Positions 54,436 through 64,000 of a DNA stretch of 64,000 nucleotides are shown piece after piece. Source of the DNA: Blepharisma stoltei (Eukaryota; Ciliophora; Heterotrichea; Heterotrichida; Blepharismidae); contig CAJZBQ010000058.1 in the NCBI GenBank assembly GCA_914767885.1, positions 507,501-571,500 of the forward strand. Reading direction: 5' to 3'. Numbering within the stretch: position 1 is the first letter of the stretch; each line of letters opens with the position of its first letter. The notes below the pieces were generated by a model that did no database searches, was not told where the DNA came from, and was given only the letters and a program-made list of their open reading frames with translations. A program made the translations under genes and the position numbers.

Positions 54436-55683
54436 ATGTCCTCCATAGACAACTTTACATTCAAGGGTGAAACTGGCAAAACTCTTATAAAGTCTCCTGG
54501 ATCAATCCAAGGGCAAGTTTTCAACCTCATGCAGCTTGAAGGATGTACAATCTACTTACTAGACCACTCTGATGCAGTTTATGTTGATGAATGCCGTAAT
54601 TGCACAATTTTTATCGGTCCTGTCCAGGGCTCTTGTTTCCTTCGCAACTGCAATACCTCCACTTTTTCAATTGCTTGCAATCAAATTCGTACCCGTGACT
54701 GCACTGAACTGACAATTTTTCTCTATTCCCAAGCTGACCCTCATATAGAAAAATCATTCGGCATTAAATTTGCTCCTTATAATTTCTCATACCCTCTCCA
54801 AGACAAGCACTTTCAAGCAGCAAAACTAAACCCAAACGCTAATAAATGAAGCGTGGTCTATGATCACAATTCCAGTGAAGGTGAAGGACATTTTGAATAT
54901 TTACCTCCTAATCAGTTCGTTGAAGAATCCAAAGATCTCTCCGGTTTACCACCTCCAGTCAATCCAGTCCAGAGAAGTGTGATGTATGGAGGAAACATCA
55001 GAGAAGATATAATCCCACCTAGGGCTGCCAAAAATATTCAGAATCCTATACCTGTGAGAAGAGACTTACCACCTCCAGCTATCACAAATCCTACAGATAA
55101 CCAAAATTTGTCAGCGCAGGAAGATAGAAGATATGTCCCTTTTAATTCACCTAAGATGGGAGAAGTGTCTCAGGTTGAAGCAAAAATTCAAAACCAAGTA
55201 CAATTAAATGCTAATATTTCTCAAAATGAAGATTTAGGCATTATACAAGTTCTAACATATAACTACAGGCAAGGCCAAGGATTTGAATATGATTATACAG
55301 GAGTGACAAGTTTTCCAAATGAAATTATTAGGGGAACATTAGAATCTCTGGATGTGATTGTGAAGCCGTTTAATGAGAGCTTGAACTTGCTTTTCTTGTG
55401 CTCCATGCTCGTTGTTATTGGCTTTTTTGTGCTGTTTTTACAATTTTTTATATTGAGGATGACATCAGAATGGAGAAAAGAAGCTTGGGCTATAGTTATT
55501 GTGTTTATTTGTATCAGTTTTATTGTGCTTCAGGTAATTATTTTCTTAAAAAAAAGAAATATTTCAAAGGATGGAGAAATTAAGGTGTTGGAGTTTGTAA
55601 CGCAGGAGAACAGTAAATTCTACGAGCAGAAAAAAGCTACATTAAATGCAACGCTAAATATGGTGAGAATTGAGATTAAGTAA
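54436..55683 (+). CDS. RP2/TBCC-domain protein, copy II, uninterrupted
   Basis: It encodes 415 residues, nearly identical to copy I in the TBCC domain (CNQIRTRDCTELTIFL, arginine finger present) and in the C-terminal membrane spans; differences are few (for example SYPLQDKH for SYPFQDKH and KKRNISKDG for KKRNLSKDG). No IES and one UGA Trp. The whole upstream flank back to the SET gene stop is duplicated with copy I, so it arose by segmental duplication. It serves as a reference for where inserts lie in copy I. Confidence 0.88.
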
Positions 55684-56365
55684 TAAGAAATTATGATTAT
55701 TTAATTTTTTTTGTGTGAATCCTTATAGATAGCAACAAAATTTTTTCAATAGTCATTAGGTGTTAAAGCAAAAATTATAATAAAATATTTTAAATTTTTC
55801 CAATATTAAAAAGGCCTGAGTTAAAAATATCTTTTTAGGCTTTAAAAAAGCCCTTATGGGCCAGTTCAGCCTAATTAATTATAATGAATTTGATGTTTAA
55901 ATTTTTTAGATTTCAATTTTAGGCTTATCTATTTGAAAATTATTGAGCTTCTTTCAAAAACTAATACAATTAGGAAATTAAAGAATGTCTATAGTAATTT
56001 AATGGTTGGTAAAATAATCCGCAGAAATAATAGCTAATGGTTTAATTATAGCAAATCTAACAATGGTTAGCTTAATTAAGTTTGAATAGCTTGATAACTA
56101 TTTGAAGCTATAAAGCAATTTTGAAAAATTGTATTCAATATTAACCTAAATTAATAAATTTAAGTAATTGTAAGTTCATTTTGATTGCTTATGCTTAAAT
56201 GTAAAAGCTTTGCTAAAAAAAACTAAATATTTCAGGGAAAATAAGTTTAATCCTGAAATATAAACTAGCCTTTAAGAACACCTAAACATGGTGAAAAATT
56301 ATAATAGCAAAAAATCTTTTCGATTAAATCAAAAATTGAAAAAATTAAGTTAGAAGTGAAAAGAA

Positions 56366-56546
56366 TATTACGCCTTGCTATTATTGTGGGAGGCTTTTGG
56401 CTTGTGGAGAAATTTCCCACATGCCAGAAATATTTCTACATGTGAAGCTAGTATATCTCTCAGCTTTCACATGTGGAAGTATTTCTGGCATGTGGGGAAT
56501 TTCTCCACATGCTAGAAGCCTCCCACAATTATAGCAAGGCGCTATA
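56366..56546. repeat. Large palindrome, about 80-bp arms
   Basis: The left arm CGCCTTGCTATTATTGTGGG and then GCCAGAAATATTTCTACATG is mirrored on the right (CATGTGGAAGTATTTCTGGC ... CCCACAATTATAGCAAGGCG). The centre is AGCTAGTATATCTCTCAGCT. Tips carry ATTACGCC and GGCGCTATAAT. Confidence 0.85.
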
Positions 56547-56607
56547 ATGAAATAGATGAAACTTATGCAAAACTAGTTATATTTTTATAAATTTATAAAG
56601 CGATTTA

Positions 56608-57079
56608 TTAGTTAAATAGATTAGATTAGATGAAGTTAGAATGGATATTCGGGGTTTATTTCACCTCCTTTCCGCCTTCACCGACTTGTAGCTCCTTACT
56701 CTAGGCATCGGGTTGAACTTACAACCTTTTCTGATGATGCCACCAAAAAGTGGTAATGCCGCTATCTCTCGGGGAGACTCACCCAGGCACTTCCTTGGAC
56801 AAAATCTTAGAGGTCGGCATGATATTTCTGGGATTGAGATAGGACTAGATCCGAATCCTCATTCTGGCTACCATTACTTTTCTCATCCAGAAGTGTGGAG
56901 TTGTCTTATGGGATTTGGCTTCCGTCTTTATGGTGCTGGGTAAAAACCCTTTCTTGGTGTCCCGACCAGAAGTATAAAAACCCACTCCTTACATAAATTT
57001 CAGGCCCAGCCCTATTAAACCTTAAAATTCAAGAGGTTTATGGGAGAAGACGGTCGGGTAAGTCGCCATTTTATTTTTG
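56608..57079 (-). mobile_element. Retroposon with (ATTAG)n tail, perfect 12-bp duplication
   Basis: TTAGTTAAATAG occurs at 56608 and 57080. The tail ATTAGATTAGAT is at the left (TAATC repeats on the minus strand). The right end GGGAGAAGACGGTCGG matches the retroposon end in PIPK1 (16535 region). A stretch GATCCGAATCC resembles a tRNA B box, so a SINE origin is possible. It is intergenic. Confidence 0.82.
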
Positions 57080-57581
57080 TTAGTTAAATAGAAGAATAAA
57101 ATAAGGTTCTGGAATTTAAAGAGGTCTCTTCTTATATAAATGACTAATAAAGCACTTCATAAGAAAATATTTTTCAATTATCTGAGACTTTATTAATTAA
57201 TTTGGATGACGTTGCTAAAAAATTTTATTAACAAAAGCCTTTACTGGTTTAAATAAGCTTAAATTTAGAAATTTGTAAACCATTTTTATTGGTGGCTAGA
57301 TAAGAGATACCTTAACTTGCTCTAAGTCCTTCCAAAGGGTTCTAAATTAGCATAATCTTTTACCAATATAAATGTATATTAAAATTATGACTAATCTTCT
57401 TATATAGTTCTTTAAAAAATTTAAAAATTATTTTTGCTAGCAATAAACAGTGAAGGCCTAGCTTTATCTCTATATTCGTTTCAACCTATAATATCCTAAT
57501 TTTTTATCTCTTTCATGTCTTTCGACACGATTGAGTATCTGCATTACATATGAATTCCAAGATGTAACGATATTAACTGTA

Positions 57582-57963
57582 AAAATTATGATCATAAAAT
57601 AAAATGGCATTTCTGTTCGAGAGAAATTAGCTTTGCTAATTTTCTGCACTGCAATAAACGTTTAACTCTGGGGATAACCAGAGGAACGCCTCCTCAGTGC
57701 ATCAAGAGGCTCGGAGTTTTACCTCTTAGCACATCTCCACTGGAAGATGACCCTTAGGTGGAACACGCGCAGGAGCTGAATCAGGGCGAGGCATCGGCAA
57801 CGCACCGGGTGAGAAGTGCAGCAAGACTGGCGACGAAGCTTTGATAGAAGGCTTGGGCCTAGGCTGACCAGGCTCGGTGACGTCACAATTTTTGCCAAAA
57901 GCCCTTTTTATAGGGGCTGCAGAACCGGACACCTTAAACACCGAATTAAGTAAGTAAGTAAGT
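57582..57963 (+). mobile_element. GC-rich retroposon with (TAAG)n tail
   Basis: AAAATTATGATC occurs at 57582 and 57964. The right end is TTAAGTAAGTAAGTAAGT, immediately before the second copy. It is much GC-richer than its flanks (GGCGAGGCATCGGCAACGCA). A different subfamily from the TAATC-tailed ones. Confidence 0.82.
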
Positions 57964-58877
57964 AAAATTATGATCCAATGAATTAAGTTCTCAAGAGGAA
58001 ATAAAATTAAATATTGAGTCATTATCTTAAATTATTGATTGCATCATCAATTTTATTCTTTAGCACTGTTTTACGAGTTTCAATCCACTTGGTGGCATCA
58101 CAGCAATTCTTCTCCTCTTGGATTTTCTAAGTCTAGTGATTGGTCGGCAAGGCATAAACTTCCATAGATCATTCAGATTTGGCACTGTCATAGCATTCAC
58201 TCGAGATGTTAGCATAATTCGAACCATTAATTTATATTAATTAATGTCCTCAAATTTTCAATTTTAGAAATTTCTCTAATGGCGAACTAAAATTGAAATC
58301 TATCAAAGAATTCGTTCAAGCACTGCAGTAAAGAATGAATTAATAAGTAAGAATGATCTATATAATTAGAATATAGCTATCAGAAATTGCTGCATTTTAG
58401 AGCTGGCAAGCTTAGTCCCAGACATATTTTCCATTTTATAATTGCTTAATAGAGGATACTGGTCAGAATTTACTTTAAATTGAAATAGACTTATTGAAAA
58501 GTTTTTTTGATTTAAAATAATTTATGAGATTATAGAATTGATATTATAGCGCAAATGGTTTTATTTGACATTATAATTATCAGCTTATTATATAAGGCAT
58601 TTATGCTAAAAAATTTTGCCTTTTTGCATTTATAGAGAAATGGCCACTTGGGTAGCTATCTTTTGTAAATAATTGGCTAAAATATTTTATTATTCTTTAA
58701 GATATCTGCCCCTGAAGTCAATGCAGCATTTTCCTTTGCATTGCCATCAGCATAATTTGATAAAATGGTCAGAGATATCTAGAAAAATTTTCATCTAAAG
58801 AGCAAAGTTTTTGAAATTCATCATAGTCAATTAATTTATTGCTTCTATAAGTTGAGTGAATTAATGTAGCAAATAAA

Positions 58878-58932
58878 TATAGAAATTGCCCGAGGATGGC
58901 GCTATTTTGCGCCATCCTCGGCAATTTCTATA
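58878..58932. repeat. TATAG...CTATA palindrome
   Basis: Arms TATAGAAATTGCCCGAGG and ATGGCGC with a TATTT loop. It has the same inner core as 14670-14725 but different outer arms (AAATTG instead of GCGCTTT), so the core and not the tips defines the family. Confidence 0.85.
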
Positions 58933-59307
58933 TCTAATTTTAGTTGGATGCTAATAATAGACTTTTTTCATAATAAAATATTTAGTTTATTTTATTTAAA
59001 GCAATGATATTTTATGGAAGGTTTATATTCAAGTGTTTGGATTACTTTTGGATTTGAAGACTAATCCATAATATTGCATAGAATATAATATCTTTCAAAC
59101 AAATTATAACCAAAATACAAAAAAATTTACTTGAATTATGATTTGATTCTGCTTTAATTAATTTTTTATATAAAAATTTTACTTTTTTAGTTCTTTCTAA
59201 AATTTAAGCAAATACGTTTTTAATGCAAATCTTCAAATTTGTTGAATTTCAATTATAGGAAGATGCTATTATAAAGAGTCGAGAGTTTTATTTTAATTAA
59301 TTTGTCC

Positions 59308-61591
59308 ATGATTCATATAAAAATGTTAAAATCTTCGTTGCTTATCACTATATGAGCGTTGGGAATGCTATTCTTAGTTTATTTATTATTTTTTGAAATA
59401 GGCTCATATTCAGCAAGCATAACAGGATCTGTAAAGTTTATATAGAAAGAACTAAAGTTATTAGACGAATATAATCTTATTGACCAGTGATATGAAGATG
59501 ATTCAAATAGAGAATATTTTACTTTTTTGTCTAAAAGAAGCAGTCAAAGCTCAGCAAACCGAACTATAAATGAACTGTATAGGGATTCATATATGGAAAT
59601 TTACAAAGTTCAAGAAGATCAAAAATGTATTCCGGAATCTTTTGGATATACGGATGAAGATTCATTATTAAACTTTCCACGGATGAATTTTCCAAAATGT
59701 GCAGATAAATTGAATGCACACAAAACGGTAATAGAAATTGATGTTGAAAAGGATCAGCTGATAATGAATTGCCCTGATGGGGATGGATGATATTACTTAG
59801 GATGCAACCAAGATGATGAGCTTATAGGAGAAGATAATTATCATGGGAAAAAACAAAAATACCCTGGCCATCCAGTTAAGCTCAAAAACAATGAAGAGTG
59901 GGCATATGGAACTTGTGGAGAAAATTTTCCATTACAAGGAGCTACTTATATAAATAGACCCAAAGAAAGTTCCAAGGAAAGGGCAAAAAATATAATGAAG
60001 ACCATTCAAGCACAAATGCTTAACACGAAAAGCGAAAGCCAAACTCGTCCTTTAACTGTGCTTATTTTGACCTTTGATTCCATATCCAGAATGAGTTTCT
60101 ATCGGAACCTTCCAAAAACCCAAAAATTCCTAAGTTCTCTTTCTCCTGAAAAATTTAGGGTGTTTGACTTTAAGATTCACAATGTGATGGGAGATGGGTC
60201 TATTCCTAATGTTTTTCCTCTGATTTCAGGCAGAGCCCTTGAATCTGTTTCAAAATTTGATGCTGAAAAAAATAAAAAAAACAAGACTGATTTGCTGGGC
60301 TCAGCATCAATTTGAAATTATTTAAAATCAAAAGGATGAGTAACTTTGTTTGGTACAGAATTTTGTAAAGATTATTTTGCTAAGAAATTAGGAAGAAAGC
60401 CTGATGTCGATCATTTGATGACTGGTTTTTGGTGCGCAGCCACTGACTTGCTAAATTATGAGTAAACTGCTATATAGTGATTCTGACACAGATCAGAGAT
60501 GCATAGGCAATCAAAATTCTCATGTCTATTCACTAAACTACACATATCAATTTATTCAAAATTATCAAGGAATTAATAAATGAGCTCATATAATGAGTGT
60601 GCCTGCTCATGAGAAATCAGGAACTGTTGTACAAACTCTTGACGATGATTTATTAGTTTTTATGAAAAAATTTCTAGAAACAAAGGATGAATTACTAATA
60701 TTTTTAATGGCAGACCATGGAATGCGCTATGGTAGCTGATATAAAATTATTGATGGGTATTTAGAACACAAATTGCCTATGCTATTTCTAATTGGATCTA
60801 CTTCAATATTGCAAGACATTCCAGATGCAATCGAAAACCTATCACACAATGCAGATCGCCTTGTGACAAAAACAGATCTCCATCGAACATTAAAACATCT
60901 TGCTAATATTCCATATTTTCGTAGCTTCAACAGATTTTCTCGATATGAGTATAAGTCTTGAACTGCTGAAGGCGATGCTATAAGCTTGCTTATCGATAAA
61001 GTCCAATTGTCTAGAGAATGCTCAAAGGCTGCTATACCAAAAATTTGATGCTCATGCCCAAAACTTCAAGCATTAGAGAGAAAAGTCTTCGATGGGAGAC
61101 AAACTGATGACAAATTTATTCTTGAAATTCGAAAAATAATAGAAAATATTGCGGAAATGATGATTTATGAAATAAATCAAGAGACTTATGGATCTTTTTA
61201 CTCAGAAGGATGGCGGATATGCCAAAAAATTACCATGAAAAAAATTGATTATGCGGAATGGTCGAGATATGATTATGGAATCCATTTGTATAAGGTAAGA
61301 GTAAGTATAAATGAAGATGAAAAAGTGAAATATGAAGGTTTGGCAATGGTTTCAGAAAGAGATATAATTGAGAGAAGTCGAAAGACAGTTTTCCCTTTAT
61401 CTTCTGTTATTAATGATGGGAAAAAAAATCTGAAAATTTTATATTTGAATAGAAAAGGCCCTCAGTCTGATTGATGCAAAAAATTGTCTTTCGGAAAAAA
61501 AATGTTTGGGTCTCTTTGCTTATGCAATGAATATCAAGAAATAGAGAAATATAATCCAATAGCAATAGAAAAAATATTAAATGAATCATAA
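59308..61591 (+). CDS. DUF229-type sulfatase-fold protein, type II membrane protein
   Basis: The N-terminus (residues about 8-34) is a signal-anchor. Two introns are present: 15 nt at 59431-59445 (GTAAAGTTTATATAG) and 16 nt at 60462-60477 (GTAAACTGCTATATAG). The 16-nt one shifts the frame exactly as needed. The sulfatase/alkaline-phosphatase-like core shows LTVLILTFDSISRMSFYRNLPKT, GDGSIPNVFPLISG, GTEFCKDYF and the metal-binding MADHGMRYG. UGA Trp is frequent. About 750 residues in total. DUF229 proteins are secretory-pathway hydrolase-like proteins whose substrate is unknown. Confidence 0.85.
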
Positions 61592-62004
61592 TTATTCCTA
61601 ACTTTTAAAATTAATAACTATTCTTTTGTTCTTATTAAGTTAAATATCAGTTATGAGAGCTATTTAAACGCGATTTATAATATATTTATTTTAATTGATA
61701 TCTAAATCTATTATACTTAATAATAATTATTCTTGCAGATATAGTAATTATGTCAAATTAATTTGTGAAATAAGATCTAAAGCAGAAATGATGGAATTGT
61801 AGAAAAGAGAGATAATGAAACAGAACATTGCTGATATTATTGAGCCTATATAGAATAATAGATTATAAAATTGACATTTTATATCCCAATATTATGTGGT
61901 TTTTTGAAGAAGTACCAAGACTAATTAAAAGAAAATATGAATTAAGCTAAAAAACATTTTTAGGCTCATATGAACAATATTAAACGCTGTTATTTTTAAT
62001 AAAC
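61592..62004. other. Convergent AT-rich spacer
   Basis: The spacer between two convergent genes. No open frame, element or structured RNA that I can see. Confidence 0.5.
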
Positions 62005-63959
62005 TTAAAACTTTGGGCTTTGAGGCTTGTACATAAGCTTGAAGTATGTCTCTTCAGTTGGTGGCACAAAGCTATCTTTTACTTGCTGAGGGCAGAGCTT
62101 TAGTAAATAAATCATAGAATTTTCTATTTTCGCTTTTAATGCAAAACTTTTTGTGTCGACAGCGTTTCCTTCTTCGTCAATTTTTGGTAAATTTGCCCAA
62201 TCAATAGCCCTGCAAACTGCTTCCAAAAATTCCACATAACACATTTCTAGATGTTTATTTTTATATAAATCATCCACTTGGGTCATCATAGAAAGACTGT
62301 AGCAAATATCACTCTCTCTGGTGGTAAAGCCTTCTCTTATAAATTGTGCATCCGCGCATAGAGTTCTGAATTCTTCTACACTGACAAATGGCTTTTTCCC
62401 TGGCAGAGTCTTTTTTCCACTATATTTTTTAAAAATTGCATCTAAAATCATTTTATGGACTTTTAATGCTAAATCGACGTCTTCTACTAAATATTTTTCA
62501 TATCTCCATTTATTCGAGTCATACTTGCTGAAAACTGGTATAGCCCAGGGCCTCTTTTGGATCACCCTGAATGCAAATGTCAGTTCAACAGATATAGATT
62601 AAAATATCGTGGCAAACCAACCCATCCTCTTAGCCCCTGCATCTGGCAATCTACAGGATGCACAAGGACCTTGAGGATGGGAGGATGGCGTTCGGAAATA
62701 TATATCGGGCCAGGCGATTCCTGGTTTGGTAAAGCACAATGTCGAATTAGCCGACTGCAAACTTTACTCAGAATCTAGTCTTAGAGTGAAATGGTCCGAA
62801 GGTCAATAGGATTATTTCCCCATCGTGAAATCAGGAGTTACGTCCTGGGCTCTGATTTCCATTTTAGCTGAGAGCCGATTGAAAATTCAATCATTTTGAA
62901 TGTTTTTTATGGTGGGAACCTTTTTGACGTACGGCACAGTGGAGCGACTCATTCAACTTAATAGTGGTGAGTGCAGATCCTTGCCAGACAGGAGTTTCCT
63001 TTTGTAAGGCCATATACGACTGGCGAGCAGGTGAAGGGAGGGTAATGGTAGGAGTTAGTCCTGCGGAAATTACAGTGGACTACTCGATAAGTAATAATAA
63101 GCTAATAAAGCATCCAGATGGTCGATTTGGCTAGATAAATAACAGTTGAAAAGTTACTATGCCGACTGATAAATAACATAAAAATTTTAGTTGGCTAGCA
63201 GGTTGAGTTGACTTGGTTGCTCTTATTGCATGACCAGTTCTAATATTTTTATGGTTAAATATAGCCCAGGGCAGTCCAAAACAAAAGAGACCCTGAGCTA
63301 TATCAAATGTGTTTGAGCTAATTTTTCAATTGCATCACCAACTGTAGAACAGACTTTATTTCTTATATATTTATCATTAGCAATCCTAACGAGTATTTCC
63401 ATGAATTCATATCTGCAAATTCCATTTTTTGCGTTATATATTTGGTCTTTATGGACTTGGGATTTGATCGCATTCCAATTTACTCCAATGTCAGTAACAT
63501 CATATAGCTCATCAATAATATTACACATATTAAGAAATTCACTCATCCCATTTGGCCCAATACAAAAGATTTCGCCTCCCCCAGTTGCCGAAAAATACTT
63601 ATAAAATTCTCTAAATGATTGGTAAATTGCTTTCAAAATTGATTTTACGTGCTCTTGATCAGCTAGCTTTTTGACAAAATTTGGAATTCTTGTATGTTTG
63701 TAATCAAATTCAAATCCATCATTCCAAGTATAGCCCTTGATCATTTTTAGCGTGCACTCGCGAAACTCTTTCTCTGAAATTTGAAGTATGGCAAGTCACC
63801 TAAAGTGGCACATCAACTCCAAATTTATTAATATTGAAGAAAGAATCAGCTTTGGACAACTTGGAATTGACTTGCCACCTTTAAGTGACTGTCATACTCC
63901 AAATTTTAGGGAAAAATTTTATTCAAGAGCAAGCTAAATGCATGCAGTTGCTCTATCAT
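62005..63959 (-). CDS. Unknown conserved-type helical protein, two IESs
   Basis: It encodes 353 residues after removing 62541-63302 and 63778-63908. The start is ATG at 63957-63959 (MIEQLHAFSLLLNKIFP). The protein is helical with EF-hand-like but loopless segments (SILKAIYQSFREFYKYFSATGG, GICRYEFMEILVRIAND, YVEFLEAVCRAIDWANLPK). Similar proteins occur in ciliates, but I cannot name a family. The first junction, NKIFPSEKEF, needs the TCA rather than the TAA copy of the flanking triplet, since TAA would be a stop. The second is THLI|PVFSKYDSNKW. Confidence 0.72.
62541..63302. mobile_element. TATA-bounded IES with a retroposon-like core
   Basis: TATAGCCCAGGGCCTCTTTT at the left is mirrored by AAAAGAGACCCTGAGCTATA at the right, the two halves of a TATAG palindrome now about 700 bp apart. 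Between them lies GC-richer DNA related to the insert at 1213-1753 (GGCGTTCGG, GGCAAACCAACCCATCC). A second TATAGCCCAGGG near 63260 suggests a duplication at insertion. Removing 762 bp at TA keeps the frame. Confidence 0.78.
63778..63908. mobile_element. Palindromic IES, 131 bp, near the gene start
   Basis: The left arm AATTTGAAGTATGGCAAGTC is mirrored by GTGACTGTCATACTCCAAAT; inner segments also pair. The flanking triplets are TGA (63775) and TTA (63906). Only removal that keeps TGA (TCA on the coding strand) preserves the frame. Confidence 0.75.
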
Positions 63960-64000
63960 TTGTGTCAAAATGATAATCTTTAAACAAGCTTATAGGGATT

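Larger units (their letters stand above)
55684..59307. other. Gene-poor region rich in palindromes and retroposons
   Basis: It contains the palindrome 56366-56546, retroposons at 56608-57079 and 57582-57963, and the palindrome 58878-58932. On the minus strand 58010-58215 a short segment (ending CCDATKWIETRKTVLKNK) is open except for two TAG; it may be a gene remnant. The rest is AT-rich with nothing I can support. Confidence 0.6.

Noticed and set aside
56840..56870. Possible tRNA gene from a B-box-like motif
   Set aside because: No cloverleaf or A box at the right distance; at most a SINE promoter relic.
56713..56943. 76-codon plus-strand frame
   Set aside because: It falls entirely inside a retroposon with a perfect duplication and is not preserved in related copies.
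14670..58932. Palindromes considered as CRISPR repeats or terminators
   Set aside because: They are dispersed single copies with TA tips, not arrays with spacers, in a eukaryotic genome.
1..64000. An autonomous transposase for the MITE families
   Set aside because: I looked for DDE-type or pogo/Harbinger-like coding regions in the elements and spacers and saw none.

Overview
This window reads as germline (micronuclear) DNA of a ciliate, most likely a heterotrich close to Blepharisma. Four things point there. UGA is used in-frame as tryptophan throughout, and only TAA and TAG end genes. Several genes carry 15-nt introns, and one carries a 16-nt intron. The gene order is compact. Above all, open reading frames are interrupted by dozens of AT-rich, inverted-repeat elements whose removal restores the frame exactly. 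Species assignment is inference; the code, the introns and the interruptions are visible directly.

The interruptions (IESs, internal eliminated sequences) fall into three visible classes. (1) MITE-like elements of about 105-1350 bp start near CTCCC and end near GGGAG inside a three-base T-N-A direct repeat (TAA, TTA, TCA or TGA). They form families by terminal sequence: A (TCCGTGAGCGAACAAAA), B (TTTAAATTGGAACA), C (CATCCTTGATCGAACGA), D (ATTTAATAACGAAC) and rarer ones. (2) Short near-perfect palindromes begin TATAG and end CTATA; three share the core CCCGAGGATGGCGC. (3) GC-richer short retroposon or LINE-tail fragments with 9-18 bp target-site duplications and sometimes (TAATC)n or (TAAG)n tails sit inside genes and leave an intact frame when one duplication copy plus the insert is removed. 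Nesting is seen (A and C inside D; a retroposon inside a palindrome).

Layout. 0.4-9.1 kb: kelch protein, BTB protein, long coiled-coil protein, small coiled-coil protein and a HEI10-like meiotic RING protein. 9.2-12.2 kb: nested elements around a broken, possibly GINS-like gene. 12.2-14.3 kb: SHIPPO-repeat protein and a C2H2 zinc-finger protein. 15.3-31.7 kb: two paralogous EF-hand/PIP-kinase genes flanking a membrane RING protein, three unknown proteins and a CFAP144-like axonemal protein, then Sec24. 32.0-40.3 kb: acid phosphatase, two paralogous 2-hydroxyacid dehydrogenases each followed by an identical 5S rRNA gene, a coiled-coil protein and a PP2C. 40.6-45.2 kb: an IBR-like mini-protein, an unknown protein and a DENN protein. 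45.2-55.7 kb: a segmental duplication holding an RP2/TBCC-like gene next to degraded clathrin heavy-chain fragments, with an unknown gene and an ATXR3/SDG2-like SET gene between the copies. 55.7-64 kb: retroposon- and palindrome-rich spacer, a DUF229-type sulfatase-fold protein and an unknown protein split by two IESs.

For most interrupted genes I checked that total span minus inserts minus introns is a multiple of three. It holds for the kelch, coiled-coil, PIPK2, Sec24, DENN, SET, RP2-like, 23.6-kb, 34.6-kb and 62-kb genes. PIPK1 needs one additional 2-nt correction. Many functions are ciliary, membrane-trafficking, signalling or chromatin roles expected of ordinary conserved genes; they do not form an operon or a single pathway.
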